From: Limimaricola sp041580155
GTDB lineage: Bacteria > Pseudomonadota > Alphaproteobacteria > Rhodobacterales > Rhodobacteraceae
Length of the DNA stretch: 5,963 nt
Direction of reading: 5' to 3'
Assembly: GCA_041580155.1 (NCBI GenBank)
Contig: JBFGEI010000203.1
Span: 1-5,963, forward strand
This document shows, piece after piece, positions 1-5,790 of this stretch; the first letter of the stretch is position 1; every line of letters starts with the position of its first letter. The notes below the pieces were generated by a model. It had not been told where the DNA came from and made no database searches. It saw nothing but the letters and a program-made list of their open reading frames with translations. The position numbers and the translations under genes are program-made.

Positions 1-582
1 AAGCCCGTCGAGCGCCACCGCGCCCGGCGCCGTGGCATAGGCCAGGAAGGTCCCGGTCGGCGCCTTCATCTCGGCCAGCCCGTTGTCGTCGAGATCGTGC
101 AGATCCTCGAACGGGTTGTTGCGGCAGGCATCGAGGATCACCAGGTTGGTGCGATTGCGGGCGGAGGACATCTGCCGCAGGATCGACTGCGCCTCGACCG
201 CCGCAAGATCGAGATCGGCGGCGTTCGACAGCTGCGCATCGACCGGCAGCAGGTAGTTGGTGCCGAAGGACTGAAGCCCATGGCCGGCGTAGTAGAACAG
301 CCCGGTCGCCTCCGGCCCGGCGGCGCGCAGGTCGCGGCCGAAGCTGGCGATGCCGGCGCGCATCTGCGCCAGGTCGGACTCGATCAGCCGGGTCACGCTG
401 AAACCGAGCCGCTCGAGGGTGTCGGCCATCAACGTCGCATCCGAGGCCGGGTTGTCGAGCGGCAGCACCGCCCGGTAGTCGCCGTTGCCGATCACCAGCG
501 CGACCCGCGGTTCGGCCGACGCGACGTCGGCGCGCAGCGCGGCCGCCAGCATCAGGATGATCATCGACAGGACACGGACCAC
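1..582 (-). CDS. Secreted caspase-like (peptidase C14, p20) protein, 3' end beyond window
   Basis: Partial gene: 194 codons are read on the minus strand from a GTG at 580-582 and the frame is still open at base 1. Residues 1-23 form a signal peptide (early Arg, hydrophobic SMIILMLAAAL, then ASA before Glu24), so the product is probably periplasmic or secreted. The caspase p20 fold starts with RVALVIGNGDY at about residue 26. The catalytic dyad is visible: His101 in FYYAGHGLQ and Cys153 in LVILDACRNNPF; a LPVDA strand lies between them. GTG is chosen because it gives a full signal peptide and has GAGG 11 nt upstream; ATG at 562-564 would shorten the n-region, and a TAG lies 12 codons upstream of the GTG. 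In this family the p20 domain is often followed by repeats or other modules, which cannot be seen here. The family is a cysteine protease fold cleaving after Arg/Lys or Asp; the substrate is unknown. It is divergent from the YceI-OmpA gene. Confidence 0.9.
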   Translation of the reverse strand, partial: MVRVLSMIILMLAAALRADVASAEPRVALVIGNGDYRAVLPLDNPASDATLMADTLERLGFSVTRLIESDLAQMRAGIASFGRDLRAAGPEATGLFYYAGHGLQSFGTNYLLPVDAQLSNAADLDLAAVEAQSILRQMSSARNRTNLVILDACRNNPFEDLHDLDDNGLAEMKAPTGTFLAYATAPGAVALDGL

Positions 583-742
583 GGCGGGTACAACCTCAAG
601 ACTATCCCGATGCTACCCGGCACCCGCTAAATAGCAATGAATTCGCGCCTTCACCGCGCCACGGCAACCAGGGGTTGATTTGGCGCGGCGGTTTGACGAT
701 GCTTCTCCGGTACGATCCGATCCCCGAACAAGGAGGCAGCGG
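583..742. promoter_or_regulatory. Divergent intergenic region between caspase-like and YceI-OmpA genes
   Basis: These 160 bases must carry promoters for both flanking genes. The locally AT-richer part is about 626-645 and includes the small palindrome GCTAAATAGC (626-635); on the minus strand it offers a TATTTA -10-like hexamer without a convincing -35. On the plus strand, TTGATT (675-680), TTGACG (693-698) and TACGAT (711-716) resemble promoter hexamers, but no pair has 16-18 bp spacing (TTGACG to TACGAT is only 12 bp). No promoter is therefore assigned precisely. Confidence 0.35.
730..736 (+). promoter_or_regulatory. Strong ribosome binding site of YceI-OmpA gene
   Basis: AAGGAGG lies 6 nt before the ATG at 743. 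It decides the start: the frame is open further upstream to an ATG at 680, but the extra 21 residues are Arg/Asp-rich, have no Shine-Dalgarno and would bury the signal peptide. Confidence 0.85.
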
Positions 743-1810
743 ATGACCCCGACACCGGCCACCCGCATTCGATCCGCCCTGCTGGCGCTGGGTCTGGCGC
801 TGTCGACCGGCAGCGCGGCGACCGCCCAGACCGGCCCGTTCGCCCCGGGCTGGGAATTGCAGTCCGACGACGCCGTGCTGCGGTTCCAGTCGATCAAGAA
901 CGGCGACAAGGTCGAATCCAGTGGCTTCGCAACGATCAATGGTGCGATCGACGACACCGGGCTGGTGACGCTGCGGGTGCTGCTTGATTCGGTCGACACC
1001 AAGATCGACCTGCGCAACGTGCGGATGCGATTCCTGTTCTTCGAGACGTTCCAGTTCCCCGAGGCGAAGATCGAACTGCGGCTGACGCACGAGATGGTGG
1101 CAGACCTGGCGCAGACCCGGCGCAAGCGACTGACCTTGCCCTACACGCTTGAACTGCATGGCGTCTCCCGCGACTCCGAGGCCGAGGTCATCGTCACCCT
1201 GATCGACGCCGACCACGTCAGCATCACCTCGAGCGCGCCGATCCCGGTGCTGGCCAAGGATTTCGGCCTGTCCGGCGGCATCGAGAAGCTGCAGGAGGCC
1301 GCCGGCGTGGAGATCGTGCCGCTGGGCACGGTGAGCTTCGACTTCGGCTTCGCCCGGGTTCCGGGCACGCAGGCGCCGCAGCCCCTGGCGGCCGCGCGGA
1401 CTCCGGCTGCCGCGGCGCTTGAACAGGCTGGCGATTTCGACGCCGAGGCCTGCCTCGGCCGGTTCGAGATCCTGTCGCGCTCGGGCAACATCCACTTCGG
1501 CACCGCCAGCGCCCGGCTCGACGACCGCAGCCGGCCGCTGCTCGACAACGTGGTCGACATCGTGCGGCGTTGCCCGGGCATGGTGATCGAGGTCGCCGGC
1601 CACACCGATTCTGACGGCAGCGACGCCAACAACACCACCCTGTCGCAACGCCGCGCCGGATCGGTGGCCGACTACCTGATCCGCAACGGCATCGAGCCCG
1701 GCCGTATCGTCACCGTCGGCTACGGCGAAAGCCGTCCGATCGTCGCCAACGACACGCCGCACAACAAGAGCCGCAATCGCCGGATCGAATTCGCGGTGCG
1801 CGACGGCTGA
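743..1810 (+). CDS. Exported YceI-like / OmpA-family fusion protein
   Basis: 355 residues. Residues 1-28 are a signal peptide (Arg8/Arg10, hydrophobic SALLALGLAL, ATA before Gln29). Residues ~37-205 resemble the YceI lipocalin-like fold: a short WELQSDDAVLRFQ strand, GFATINGAID, then SVDTKIDLRNVRMRF and FETFQFPEAKI, which correspond to YceI's turn where partners differ by small steps. After an Ala/Pro-rich linker (~208-228) comes an OmpA C-terminal domain, ~234-355: NIHFGTASARL, IEVAGHTDSDG (GHTD at 286-289), LSQRRA (300-305), VGYGESRP and NKSRNRRIEF near the end. These include the Asp and Arg positions that bind peptidoglycan diaminopimelate in OmpA-like domains. Cys237 and Cys277 could form the disulfide seen in one branch of this domain. 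Likely role: periplasmic protein anchored to the cell wall, with a domain that in YceI binds isoprenoid-like lipids; the ligand here is unknown. No lipobox Cys follows the signal peptide. It is convergent with the PilZ gene. Confidence 0.88.
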   Translation: MTPTPATRIRSALLALGLALSTGSAATAQTGPFAPGWELQSDDAVLRFQSIKNGDKVESSGFATINGAIDDTGLVTLRVLLDSVDTKIDLRNVRMRFLFFETFQFPEAKIELRLTHEMVADLAQTRRKRLTLPYTLELHGVSRDSEAEVIVTLIDADHVSITSSAPIPVLAKDFGLSGGIEKLQEAAGVEIVPLGTVSFDFGFARVPGTQAPQPLAAARTPAAAALEQAGDFDAEACLGRFEILSRSGNIHFGTASARLDDRSRPLLDNVVDIVRRCPGMVIEVAGHTDSDGSDANNTTLSQRRAGSVADYLIRNGIEPGRIVTVGYGESRPIVANDTPHNKSRNRRIEFAVRDG

Positions 1811-1826
1811 GTCCGCCGCGCACCGC
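1793..1826. terminator. GC-rich hairpin across stop codon, between convergent genes
   Basis: A perfect 10-bp inverted repeat, GCGGTGCGCG (1793-1802) and CGCGCACCGC (1817-1826), with a 14-nt loop containing the TGA of the YceI-OmpA gene. It sits in the 22-bp gap before the PilZ stop at 1833, so the same hairpin can form in both converging transcripts. No U-tract follows on either strand, so it is not a classical intrinsic terminator; a shared bidirectional terminator or 3'-end stabilising hairpin is inferred. Confidence 0.5.
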
Positions 1827-1832
1827 CCCCGA

Positions 1833-2150
1833 TCAGCTGAGTTCGCGCAGACCCTGGTGACCGGTGCCGAAGCCATGCCCGGCGGCGCCACGCAGCGCGC
1901 TCACCTCGAAGGGCGTCAGCGGCCGCAGGAAGTGGACCCCGGTGTGCCGCTCGTTGGACCAGACCACCTTGGCCTGGATCCGCATCTGCATCTGGCACAG
2001 CGTCACCACCGCGTCCTTCGGCAGCTGCGCCAGCTTCGACAACCGGGCACCGGTGCTGCTGATGTCGATGAAGCTGGCTTGGCGCACCTCGTCCTGCAGC
2101 AGCACCTTCAGCTCCTTGTCGGCGGGGAAACGATGATCTCGGTAGCGCAT
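1833..2150 (-). CDS. Single-domain PilZ protein (candidate c-di-GMP receptor)
   Basis: 105 residues, nearly all one PilZ beta-barrel. The second c-di-GMP motif, D/NxSxxG, is intact: Asp29-Ile-Ser31-Ser-Thr-Gly34, followed by hydrophobic ARL. The N-terminal arginine motif is irregular: RYRDHRF gives Arg2, Arg4 and Arg7, so the usual RxxxR spacing is not met exactly although the arginines are there. Later strands include VVTLCQMQMRIQAKVVW and HTGVHFLRPL, the expected end of the barrel, before a short 'ALRGAAGHGF' tail. The ATG at 2148-2150 has GAGG (2156-2159) 5 nt upstream. The start is 31 bp after the GGDEF-EAL stop, so the two are probably co-transcribed and the enzyme and receptor functionally paired. 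Cytosolic; no signal or TM segment. PilZ proteins of this size act by binding a partner; the partner is not indicated. Confidence 0.88.
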   Translation of the reverse strand: MRYRDHRFPADKELKVLLQDEVRQASFIDISSTGARLSKLAQLPKDAVVTLCQMQMRIQAKVVWSNERHTGVHFLRPLTPFEVSALRGAAGHGFGTGHQGLRELS

Positions 2151-2181
2151 GGGGGCCTCGTCTTCTGACGGTAAGGGAAAT

Positions 2182-4692
2182 TCAAACGGCGATCGGTTCG
2201 CGGTGCAGCGGCAGCAGACCTGGGGCCGGTGCCGCGGCGATCGCGGGGGTCAGGGGCGTGATCCGGCCAAGCAGCGCCATCACCTCGGCGACGTGCACCG
2301 CCGGGCTGAAGTAGAAGCCCTGGACCTCGGTGCAGCCCTCGCTGCGCAGCTTTTCCAGCTGGTCCAGCGTCTCGACGCCCTCGGCGGTGGTCGCCATCCC
2401 AAGGCTCATCCCCATGCTGGAGATCGCCCGCACGATGGCCAGCGCGTCGCCGTGATGCACCACGTCCTTGATGAACGACCGGTCGATCTTGATCTTGTCG
2501 AACGGGAAGGTGCGCAGGTAGCTGAGCGAGCTGTAGCCGGTGCCGAAATCGTCCATCGAGATCCGCACCCCCAGCGCCCGCAGCTGCACCAGCATGTTGA
2601 GCGTCGGTTCGGTGTGCTGCAGCAGCACCGCCTCGGTGATCTCCAGCTCGAGCCGGCCCGGCGCCAGCCCCGACTGGTGCAGCGCCGCCTCGACCTCGGA
2701 GACCAGCACCAGCGACCGGAACTGCACCGGCGATAGGTTCACCGCCACCCGCACCTCCTCGGGCCATTGCGCCGCCATCTTGCAGGCCTCGCGCAGCACC
2801 CAGACGCCGATCTGGTTGATCAGGCCGATCTCCTCGGCCAGCGGCACGAATTCGCCGGGCGGCACCTGGCCACGGGTGGCGTGGCGCCAGCGCAGCAGCG
2901 CCTCGAAGCAGCTGACCCGGCCGGTCTCGAGGTTGACGATCGGCTGGTAATGCACCTCGAGTTCGTTGTTGGCGAAGGCGTTGCGCAGGTCGAGCTCGAG
3001 CGCCCGCCGCTCCTGCATCTTGGCGTCCATCTCCTCCTCGAAGAAGCAGTAGCCGCCGCGGCCATCGGATTTGGCGCGATACAGCGCCAGGTCGGCGGCC
3101 TTCATCAGCTTGTCCGGATCGTTGCCGTCCGGCGGCGCCAGCGCGATGCCGACGCTGGTGCCGATGATCACCTGGTGGCCGTCGATGTCGAACGGTTCGC
3201 CCAGCGCCTTGACGATGCGCTCGGCCAGCTTGCCCGGCTCCTCGGCCGAGGCGATGTCGCGCTCGATGATGGCGAACTCGTCGCCGCCGATCCGCGCCAC
3301 CACGCTGGAATGGCGCAGGCAGCCGCGCAGCCGGTTGCCGACCTGGCGCAGCAGCGCGTCGCCGACCGAATGGCCCAGCGTGTCGTTGACCGGCTTGAAA
3401 TGATCGAGGTCGAGACACATCACCGCCAGCTGCTGGCGCCGGCTGCCGCGGCCCAGCGCACCGTTCAACTGGGCGTTGAAGCTGGCCCGGTTCGGCAGGC
3501 CGGTCAGCGGGTCGTGCAGCGCCATGTGCTCGATCTGCGCCTCGGTCCGCTTGCGCTCGGTGACATCCTCGAAGGTCGCGACCCAGCCGCCGTTCGGCAT
3601 CGGCACCCGGACCACCGAGATCGTCCGGCCATCGCGGATCTGTTCAAGGTAGACCAGCGGCCGCGACGACCGGATCGGCTTGGTCAGCGTGGTGCCGATC
3701 TCGACGATCCGGCCGGCCGAGTAGTTGCCGGCGTCCTTGCAGGCCTTCAGCACGTCGCGGATGTGCATGCCTTCGGTGAAGGTGCCCGGCGCCACGCCGT
3801 AGATCTCCTCTACCCGGCGGTTGTTCATCACCAGCCGGTGCGACCCGTCGAACAGGCACAGCCCCTGCGCCATGCTTTCAAGCGCGGCGTCGAGCTGTTG
3901 GCGCCTCGCCAGTGTGCGCGCGTTGGACTGCGCCAGCAGCGCCTGGAACCGGATCGCCAGGCTGCCGATCTCGTCGCGCCGCTCGAGCACGCTTTGCGGC
4001 ATCCCCTTCAGGTCGCCGTCGGACTGGATTCGCCGCACCGCGGCCGCGAGAAGGGCGATCGGGCGCAGCACCATGCGCTGCATCGTGACGCCCATCGCCA
4101 GCATCACCGCCAGCGCGCCGGCCAGCCCGAGGATGCCGCTCTTCAGCGTCGCGATCATCACCCCGGCGCGCAGATGCGACTGATCCCAGGCGATGCTGAC
4201 GGCGCCGATCACCTGCCGGTCGAGGTCGCTGAACACCGGCGCCGAGATCAGCACCAGATCGCCGTCGCGCCGCTGCTCGGTCGCGGCACCGACCGTCGCA
4301 GACCGCGCCAGATCGTCGAGCATCGACGCCGGAACATGCGGCCCGTCGAGCGTCTCGTAGCTCTTCAGGCTGAGGCCCTCGGCATCGGTGACCAGCAGCA
4401 TCTTGATCCTGGGCGTATCGTCGGTGGCGTCGTCGCGGCCGAACACCAGGTCGAAGTAGATGTTCTCCAGAAAGCTCTCGTCGCGCCGCTCAATGCCGTC
4501 GCGGGCCTGGCCCGCGGCCAGCAACGTCTGGCTGCGGCTGGTATCCTCGGCCAACGCGGTCAGTGCGCGCAGCTGCGAGGTGCTCAGGTGCAGGATCATC
4601 AGCCCGAAGCTGATGCCGAGCCCGAGCATCAACGCCGCGAGAACCTTGACGCGCAGCGATCTGTTGAACCGCGAGGATATGCCGAAGACCAT
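2182..4692 (-). CDS. Membrane-bound HAMP-PAS-GGDEF-EAL c-di-GMP enzyme
   Basis: 836 residues. TM1 at ~17-36 and TM2 at ~185-205 bracket a ~150-residue periplasmic loop whose pattern (LLVTDAEG, LVLISAPVF, VIGAVSIAWD) suggests a Cache/PAS-like sensor. A HAMP linker (~206-258, with LRPIALLAAAVRRI and DEIGSL) is followed by a PAS domain (~264-380) ending in the typical FEDVTERK. GGDEF domain ~386-553: DLDHFKPVND, intact GGDEF at 469-473. The inhibitory I-site is RHSS (460-463) instead of RxxD. EAL domain ~567-808: EAL at 597-599, and the metal and catalytic residues by spacing: Glu597, Asn652, Glu684, Asp714, Asp715, Lys735, Glu771, Gln791; loop 6 DDFGTGYSS is complete. Both diguanylate cyclase and phosphodiesterase activity are thus possible; which dominates is not readable. 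A ~28-residue Pro/Ala-rich tail follows. The ATG at 4690-4692 is preceded by AGGTAGG with 5 nt spacing. It is the middle gene of three. Confidence 0.95.
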   Translation of the reverse strand: MVFGISSRFNRSLRVKVLAALMLGLGISFGLMILHLSTSQLRALTALAEDTSRSQTLLAAGQARDGIERRDESFLENIYFDLVFGRDDATDDTPRIKMLLVTDAEGLSLKSYETLDGPHVPASMLDDLARSATVGAATEQRRDGDLVLISAPVFSDLDRQVIGAVSIAWDQSHLRAGVMIATLKSGILGLAGALAVMLAMGVTMQRMVLRPIALLAAAVRRIQSDGDLKGMPQSVLERRDEIGSLAIRFQALLAQSNARTLARRQQLDAALESMAQGLCLFDGSHRLVMNNRRVEEIYGVAPGTFTEGMHIRDVLKACKDAGNYSAGRIVEIGTTLTKPIRSSRPLVYLEQIRDGRTISVVRVPMPNGGWVATFEDVTERKRTEAQIEHMALHDPLTGLPNRASFNAQLNGALGRGSRRQQLAVMCLDLDHFKPVNDTLGHSVGDALLRQVGNRLRGCLRHSSVVARIGGDEFAIIERDIASAEEPGKLAERIVKALGEPFDIDGHQVIIGTSVGIALAPPDGNDPDKLMKAADLALYRAKSDGRGGYCFFEEEMDAKMQERRALELDLRNAFANNELEVHYQPIVNLETGRVSCFEALLRWRHATRGQVPPGEFVPLAEEIGLINQIGVWVLREACKMAAQWPEEVRVAVNLSPVQFRSLVLVSEVEAALHQSGLAPGRLELEITEAVLLQHTEPTLNMLVQLRALGVRISMDDFGTGYSSLSYLRTFPFDKIKIDRSFIKDVVHHGDALAIVRAISSMGMSLGMATTAEGVETLDQLEKLRSEGCTEVQGFYFSPAVHVAEVMALLGRITPLTPAIAAAPAPGLLPLHREPIAV

Positions 4693-4730
4693 GGAGACCT
4701 ACCTGTTTGGAATTGCAGACCGGGGTGCGG

Positions 4731-4997
4731 TCAGCCCTGCTTGACCCGGACGACCTCGCCGGTGATCGGCTCGAAGTAGATCTCGACGCGCTCGCCCTTG
4801 TGGATGAGCTTCGCCTCGAGACAGCCGTCCTCGATCATCAGCAGATATTCGTCGGTGCTGTAGCCCATCTGGGTGATCAGCTCGGCCACCATCGCCTCGG
4901 ACAGCCACTGGTCGCGGGGACCGCCCTCGCACAGCTCCTTTGCAGCTAGCGGCTGGGCGGCGAGAAGCAGCAGGATCGGAAGAAGGACATTGCGCAT
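4731..4997 (-). CDS. Small periplasmic PepSY_2-like protein
   Basis: 88 residues. Residues 1-19 are a signal peptide (MRNVLLPILLLL core, LAA before Lys20), leaving a ~69-residue mature protein. The mature part has the layout of small PepSY-type proteins: a Cys23 segment, Trp31-Leu, helix SEAMVAELITQMGY, strand IEDGCLEAKLI (Cys59), then VEIYFEPITGEVVRVKQG, the last being the hallmark 'V-Y-F-P-TGE-V' hairpin. Cys23 and Cys59 may form a disulfide. An in-frame TGA three codons upstream fixes the ATG at 4995-4997 as the first possible start; its ribosome site is weak (GGA about 10 nt before). The stop is 38 bp before the GGDEF-EAL start, so this is probably the first gene of the operon. PepSY domains are linked to binding or inhibition of partner proteins in the periplasm; an effect on the neighbouring sensor's periplasmic loop is an inference only. 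Confidence 0.82.
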   Translation of the reverse strand: MRNVLLPILLLLAAQPLAAKELCEGGPRDQWLSEAMVAELITQMGYSTDEYLLMIEDGCLEAKLIHKGERVEIYFEPITGEVVRVKQG

Positions 4998-5079
4998 GAT
5001 GGATCAATCCGTCGGGATAGGGTTGCGAAAGCGCCGTGCCGTCAGAACCCTGTCACGCGACCGCGCGACCGACCCTCGG

Positions 5080-5097
5080 GTGGCAAGATGCTGCCAC
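5080..5097. repeat. Perfect 6-bp inverted repeat GTGGCA-N6-TGCCAC
   Basis: GTGGCA (5080-5085), six bases, TGCCAC (5092-5097), about 83 bp upstream of the PepSY-like start. No U-tract follows. It may be an operator for a dimeric repressor or a leader hairpin; chance is possible at this length. Confidence 0.4.
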
Positions 5098-5150
5098 TAG
5101 GCCGCGCGAAACCGGCAAAATGTTGACGAGAAGTTAACGAAGGCAAGATT
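5082..5150. repeat. Three spaced copies of GGCAARATK
   Basis: GGCAAGATG at 5082-5090, GGCAAAATG at 5114-5122 and GGCAAGATT at 5142-5150, all in the same orientation with start-to-start distances of 32 and 28 bp, about three helical turns. The third copy also forms the small palindrome GGCAA-GAT-TTGCC (5142-5154). The arrangement looks like a multi-site regulator binding region for the minus-strand operon, but no known regulator consensus is matched. Confidence 0.4.
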
Positions 5151-5422
5151 TGCCGAAGTTTGTCACTAAAACTCGCCAGACTGTTGCTGACAGCGCGACC
5201 CGCCATCGGCCCGACCTTCGCCGATGCCCCGATCGGCGACCAAATGCGCCCCTCGGCGGCCAGTCATAGTGATCGAATCCCGTGCCAGAAGCGCTGATGC
5301 CGGCGGAACCGGCGCGTGGCACGGCTTCCGGTCACAGCATCTTCGATCGCGGCAGGAGCGGTGGGCTCTGTTGCGCAAATCGAACCGCCCCGGATCTCCC
5401 GGAGGCTGATTGGTTTCAGTTG

Positions 5423-5500
5423 CGCGGCCATGATCGATGTTTCCAGAGAAGCGTAATAGTTCGCTTCGGCTTCGGCCGGAGAAATGTTCCCGATGGCACA
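5423..5500 (-). pseudogene. IS3-family OrfB transposase, C-terminal remnant
   Basis: Only the tail of the transposase remains: IGNISPAEAEANYYASLE followed by an IMAA end, equivalent to the family's well-conserved 'IGNIPPAEAEA-YYA-LE...MAA' terminus. The whole integrase core (DDE) upstream is missing. Where intact copies normally stop after MAA, this copy reads on through CAA (Gln) into the terminal repeat region (QLKPISLREIRGGS), so the original stop also appears to be lost. It lies immediately after the OrfA remnant, with the deletion joint near 5500. The match is from memory of the family's C-terminus, not from an alignment. Confidence 0.7.
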
Positions 5501-5758
5501 GCGCGCGGTTCTCGCGTTCGAGCGCACCATCTATTCGGCCATTACTGCCGGCATGCTCGCCCGCTGGCCGGTCTCGATCCCTGCCCTGCTGATCAACCCA
5601 TTCAGCGTCTGCAGCGCGCAGCCGATCCTGGCCAGGGTCGACGGAATGGCCGCCCTGGCGGGACTCATCTTCCCTTCGTTGACCGGATCCATGCGAACGG
5701 CACGCTCGCGCACGTGAGGCGCATGCTTGTGCGTCGTCCGGCTGCTGCTCCAATTGGC
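5499..5758 (-). pseudogene. IS3-family OrfA (helix-turn-helix), frameshifted and truncated
   Basis: The minus-strand frame reads THKHAPHVRERAVRM, then IPSTLARIGCALQTLNGLI, then AGIETGQRAS and VMAE. This follows, block by block, the IS51/IS2-type OrfA pattern (VRERAVRMV... / IA-KIGC--QTLN-W / AE-D-G-RAG). A TAG at 5531-5533 stops this frame; one base slip later the next frame continues as ALERENRAL (5525-5499), the start of the OrfA leucine-zipper region normally written ALERENREL. So the gene has a nonsense codon plus a ~1-base deletion and then ends at the joint with the OrfB tail. A TAA lies immediately upstream of the frame at about 5759-5761 and no clear start codon remains. Inactive. Confidence 0.72.
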
Positions 5759-5790
5759 TTAGGAACTGAAGGAAGAACTCGGGCGGTTCC

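Larger units (their letters stand above)
4998..5380. other. Noncoding region upstream of the c-di-GMP operon
   Basis: No convincing gene in these 383 bases; the frames that stay open are Arg/Pro/Ser-rich and match nothing I recognise. The part from about 5101 to 5170 is clearly AT-richer than the rest and is where operon promoter elements would be expected. On the minus strand TTGCCT, 17 bp, ACATTT is the best spaced pair but poor at -10; on the plus strand TTGACG (5123-5128) lacks a good -10. Small hairpins and a set of spaced repeats are listed separately. Bases 5171-5362 could be leftover DNA from whatever gene the IS remnant displaced, but no homology is visible. Confidence 0.4.
5381..5790 (-). 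mobile_element. Internally deleted IS3-family element (IS51/IS2-like), about 410 bp
   Basis: Both ends carry an IS3-type terminal sequence facing inward: GAACCGCCCCGGATCTCCC from 5382 on the plus strand and GAACCGCCCGAGTTCTTCC from 5789 on the minus strand. The first nine bases are identical and the rest imperfect. Between them lie an OrfA remnant and, directly joined, the last codons of OrfB, both on the minus strand. Complete members of this family are about 1.2-1.4 kb, so the catalytic DDE part of OrfB is gone and the element cannot move by itself. No 3-4 bp target duplication is apparent at the outer edges (AAT/ATC on one side, GTC/CGT on the other). It is a dead relic, or a short non-autonomous derivative if other copies exist. 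Confidence 0.75.

Noticed and set aside
97..630. Plus-strand open frame opposite the caspase-like gene
   Set aside because: The minus-strand frame encodes a signal peptide and the His/Cys caspase motifs; the plus-strand product is low-complexity.
693..716. TTGACG ... TACGAT as a sigma-70 promoter for the YceI-OmpA gene
   Set aside because: The spacer is 12 bp, well below the 16-18 bp needed, so the two hexamers do not form one promoter.
602..1891. Open frame of 429 codons on the minus strand opposite the YceI-OmpA gene
   Set aside because: Antisense shadow; the plus-strand gene has a strong ribosome site, a signal peptide and OmpA motifs.
2108..3418. Open frame of 436 codons on the minus strand overlapping GGDEF-EAL in another frame
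   Set aside because: Ala/Gly/Arg-rich translation without motifs; it is a frame-shifted shadow of the EAL/GGDEF coding sequence.
2767..4779. Very long open frame (670 codons) on the plus strand across the GGDEF-EAL gene
   Set aside because: It is antisense to a gene with many exact catalytic motifs; its product is His/Arg/Gln-rich with no recognisable fold. Long antisense frames are expected in GC-rich DNA.
4998..5170. c-di-GMP riboswitch (GEMM) in the operon leader
   Set aside because: A natural idea for a c-di-GMP operon, but I see no paired-stem layout with the expected tetraloop and receptor; only short hairpins and repeats.
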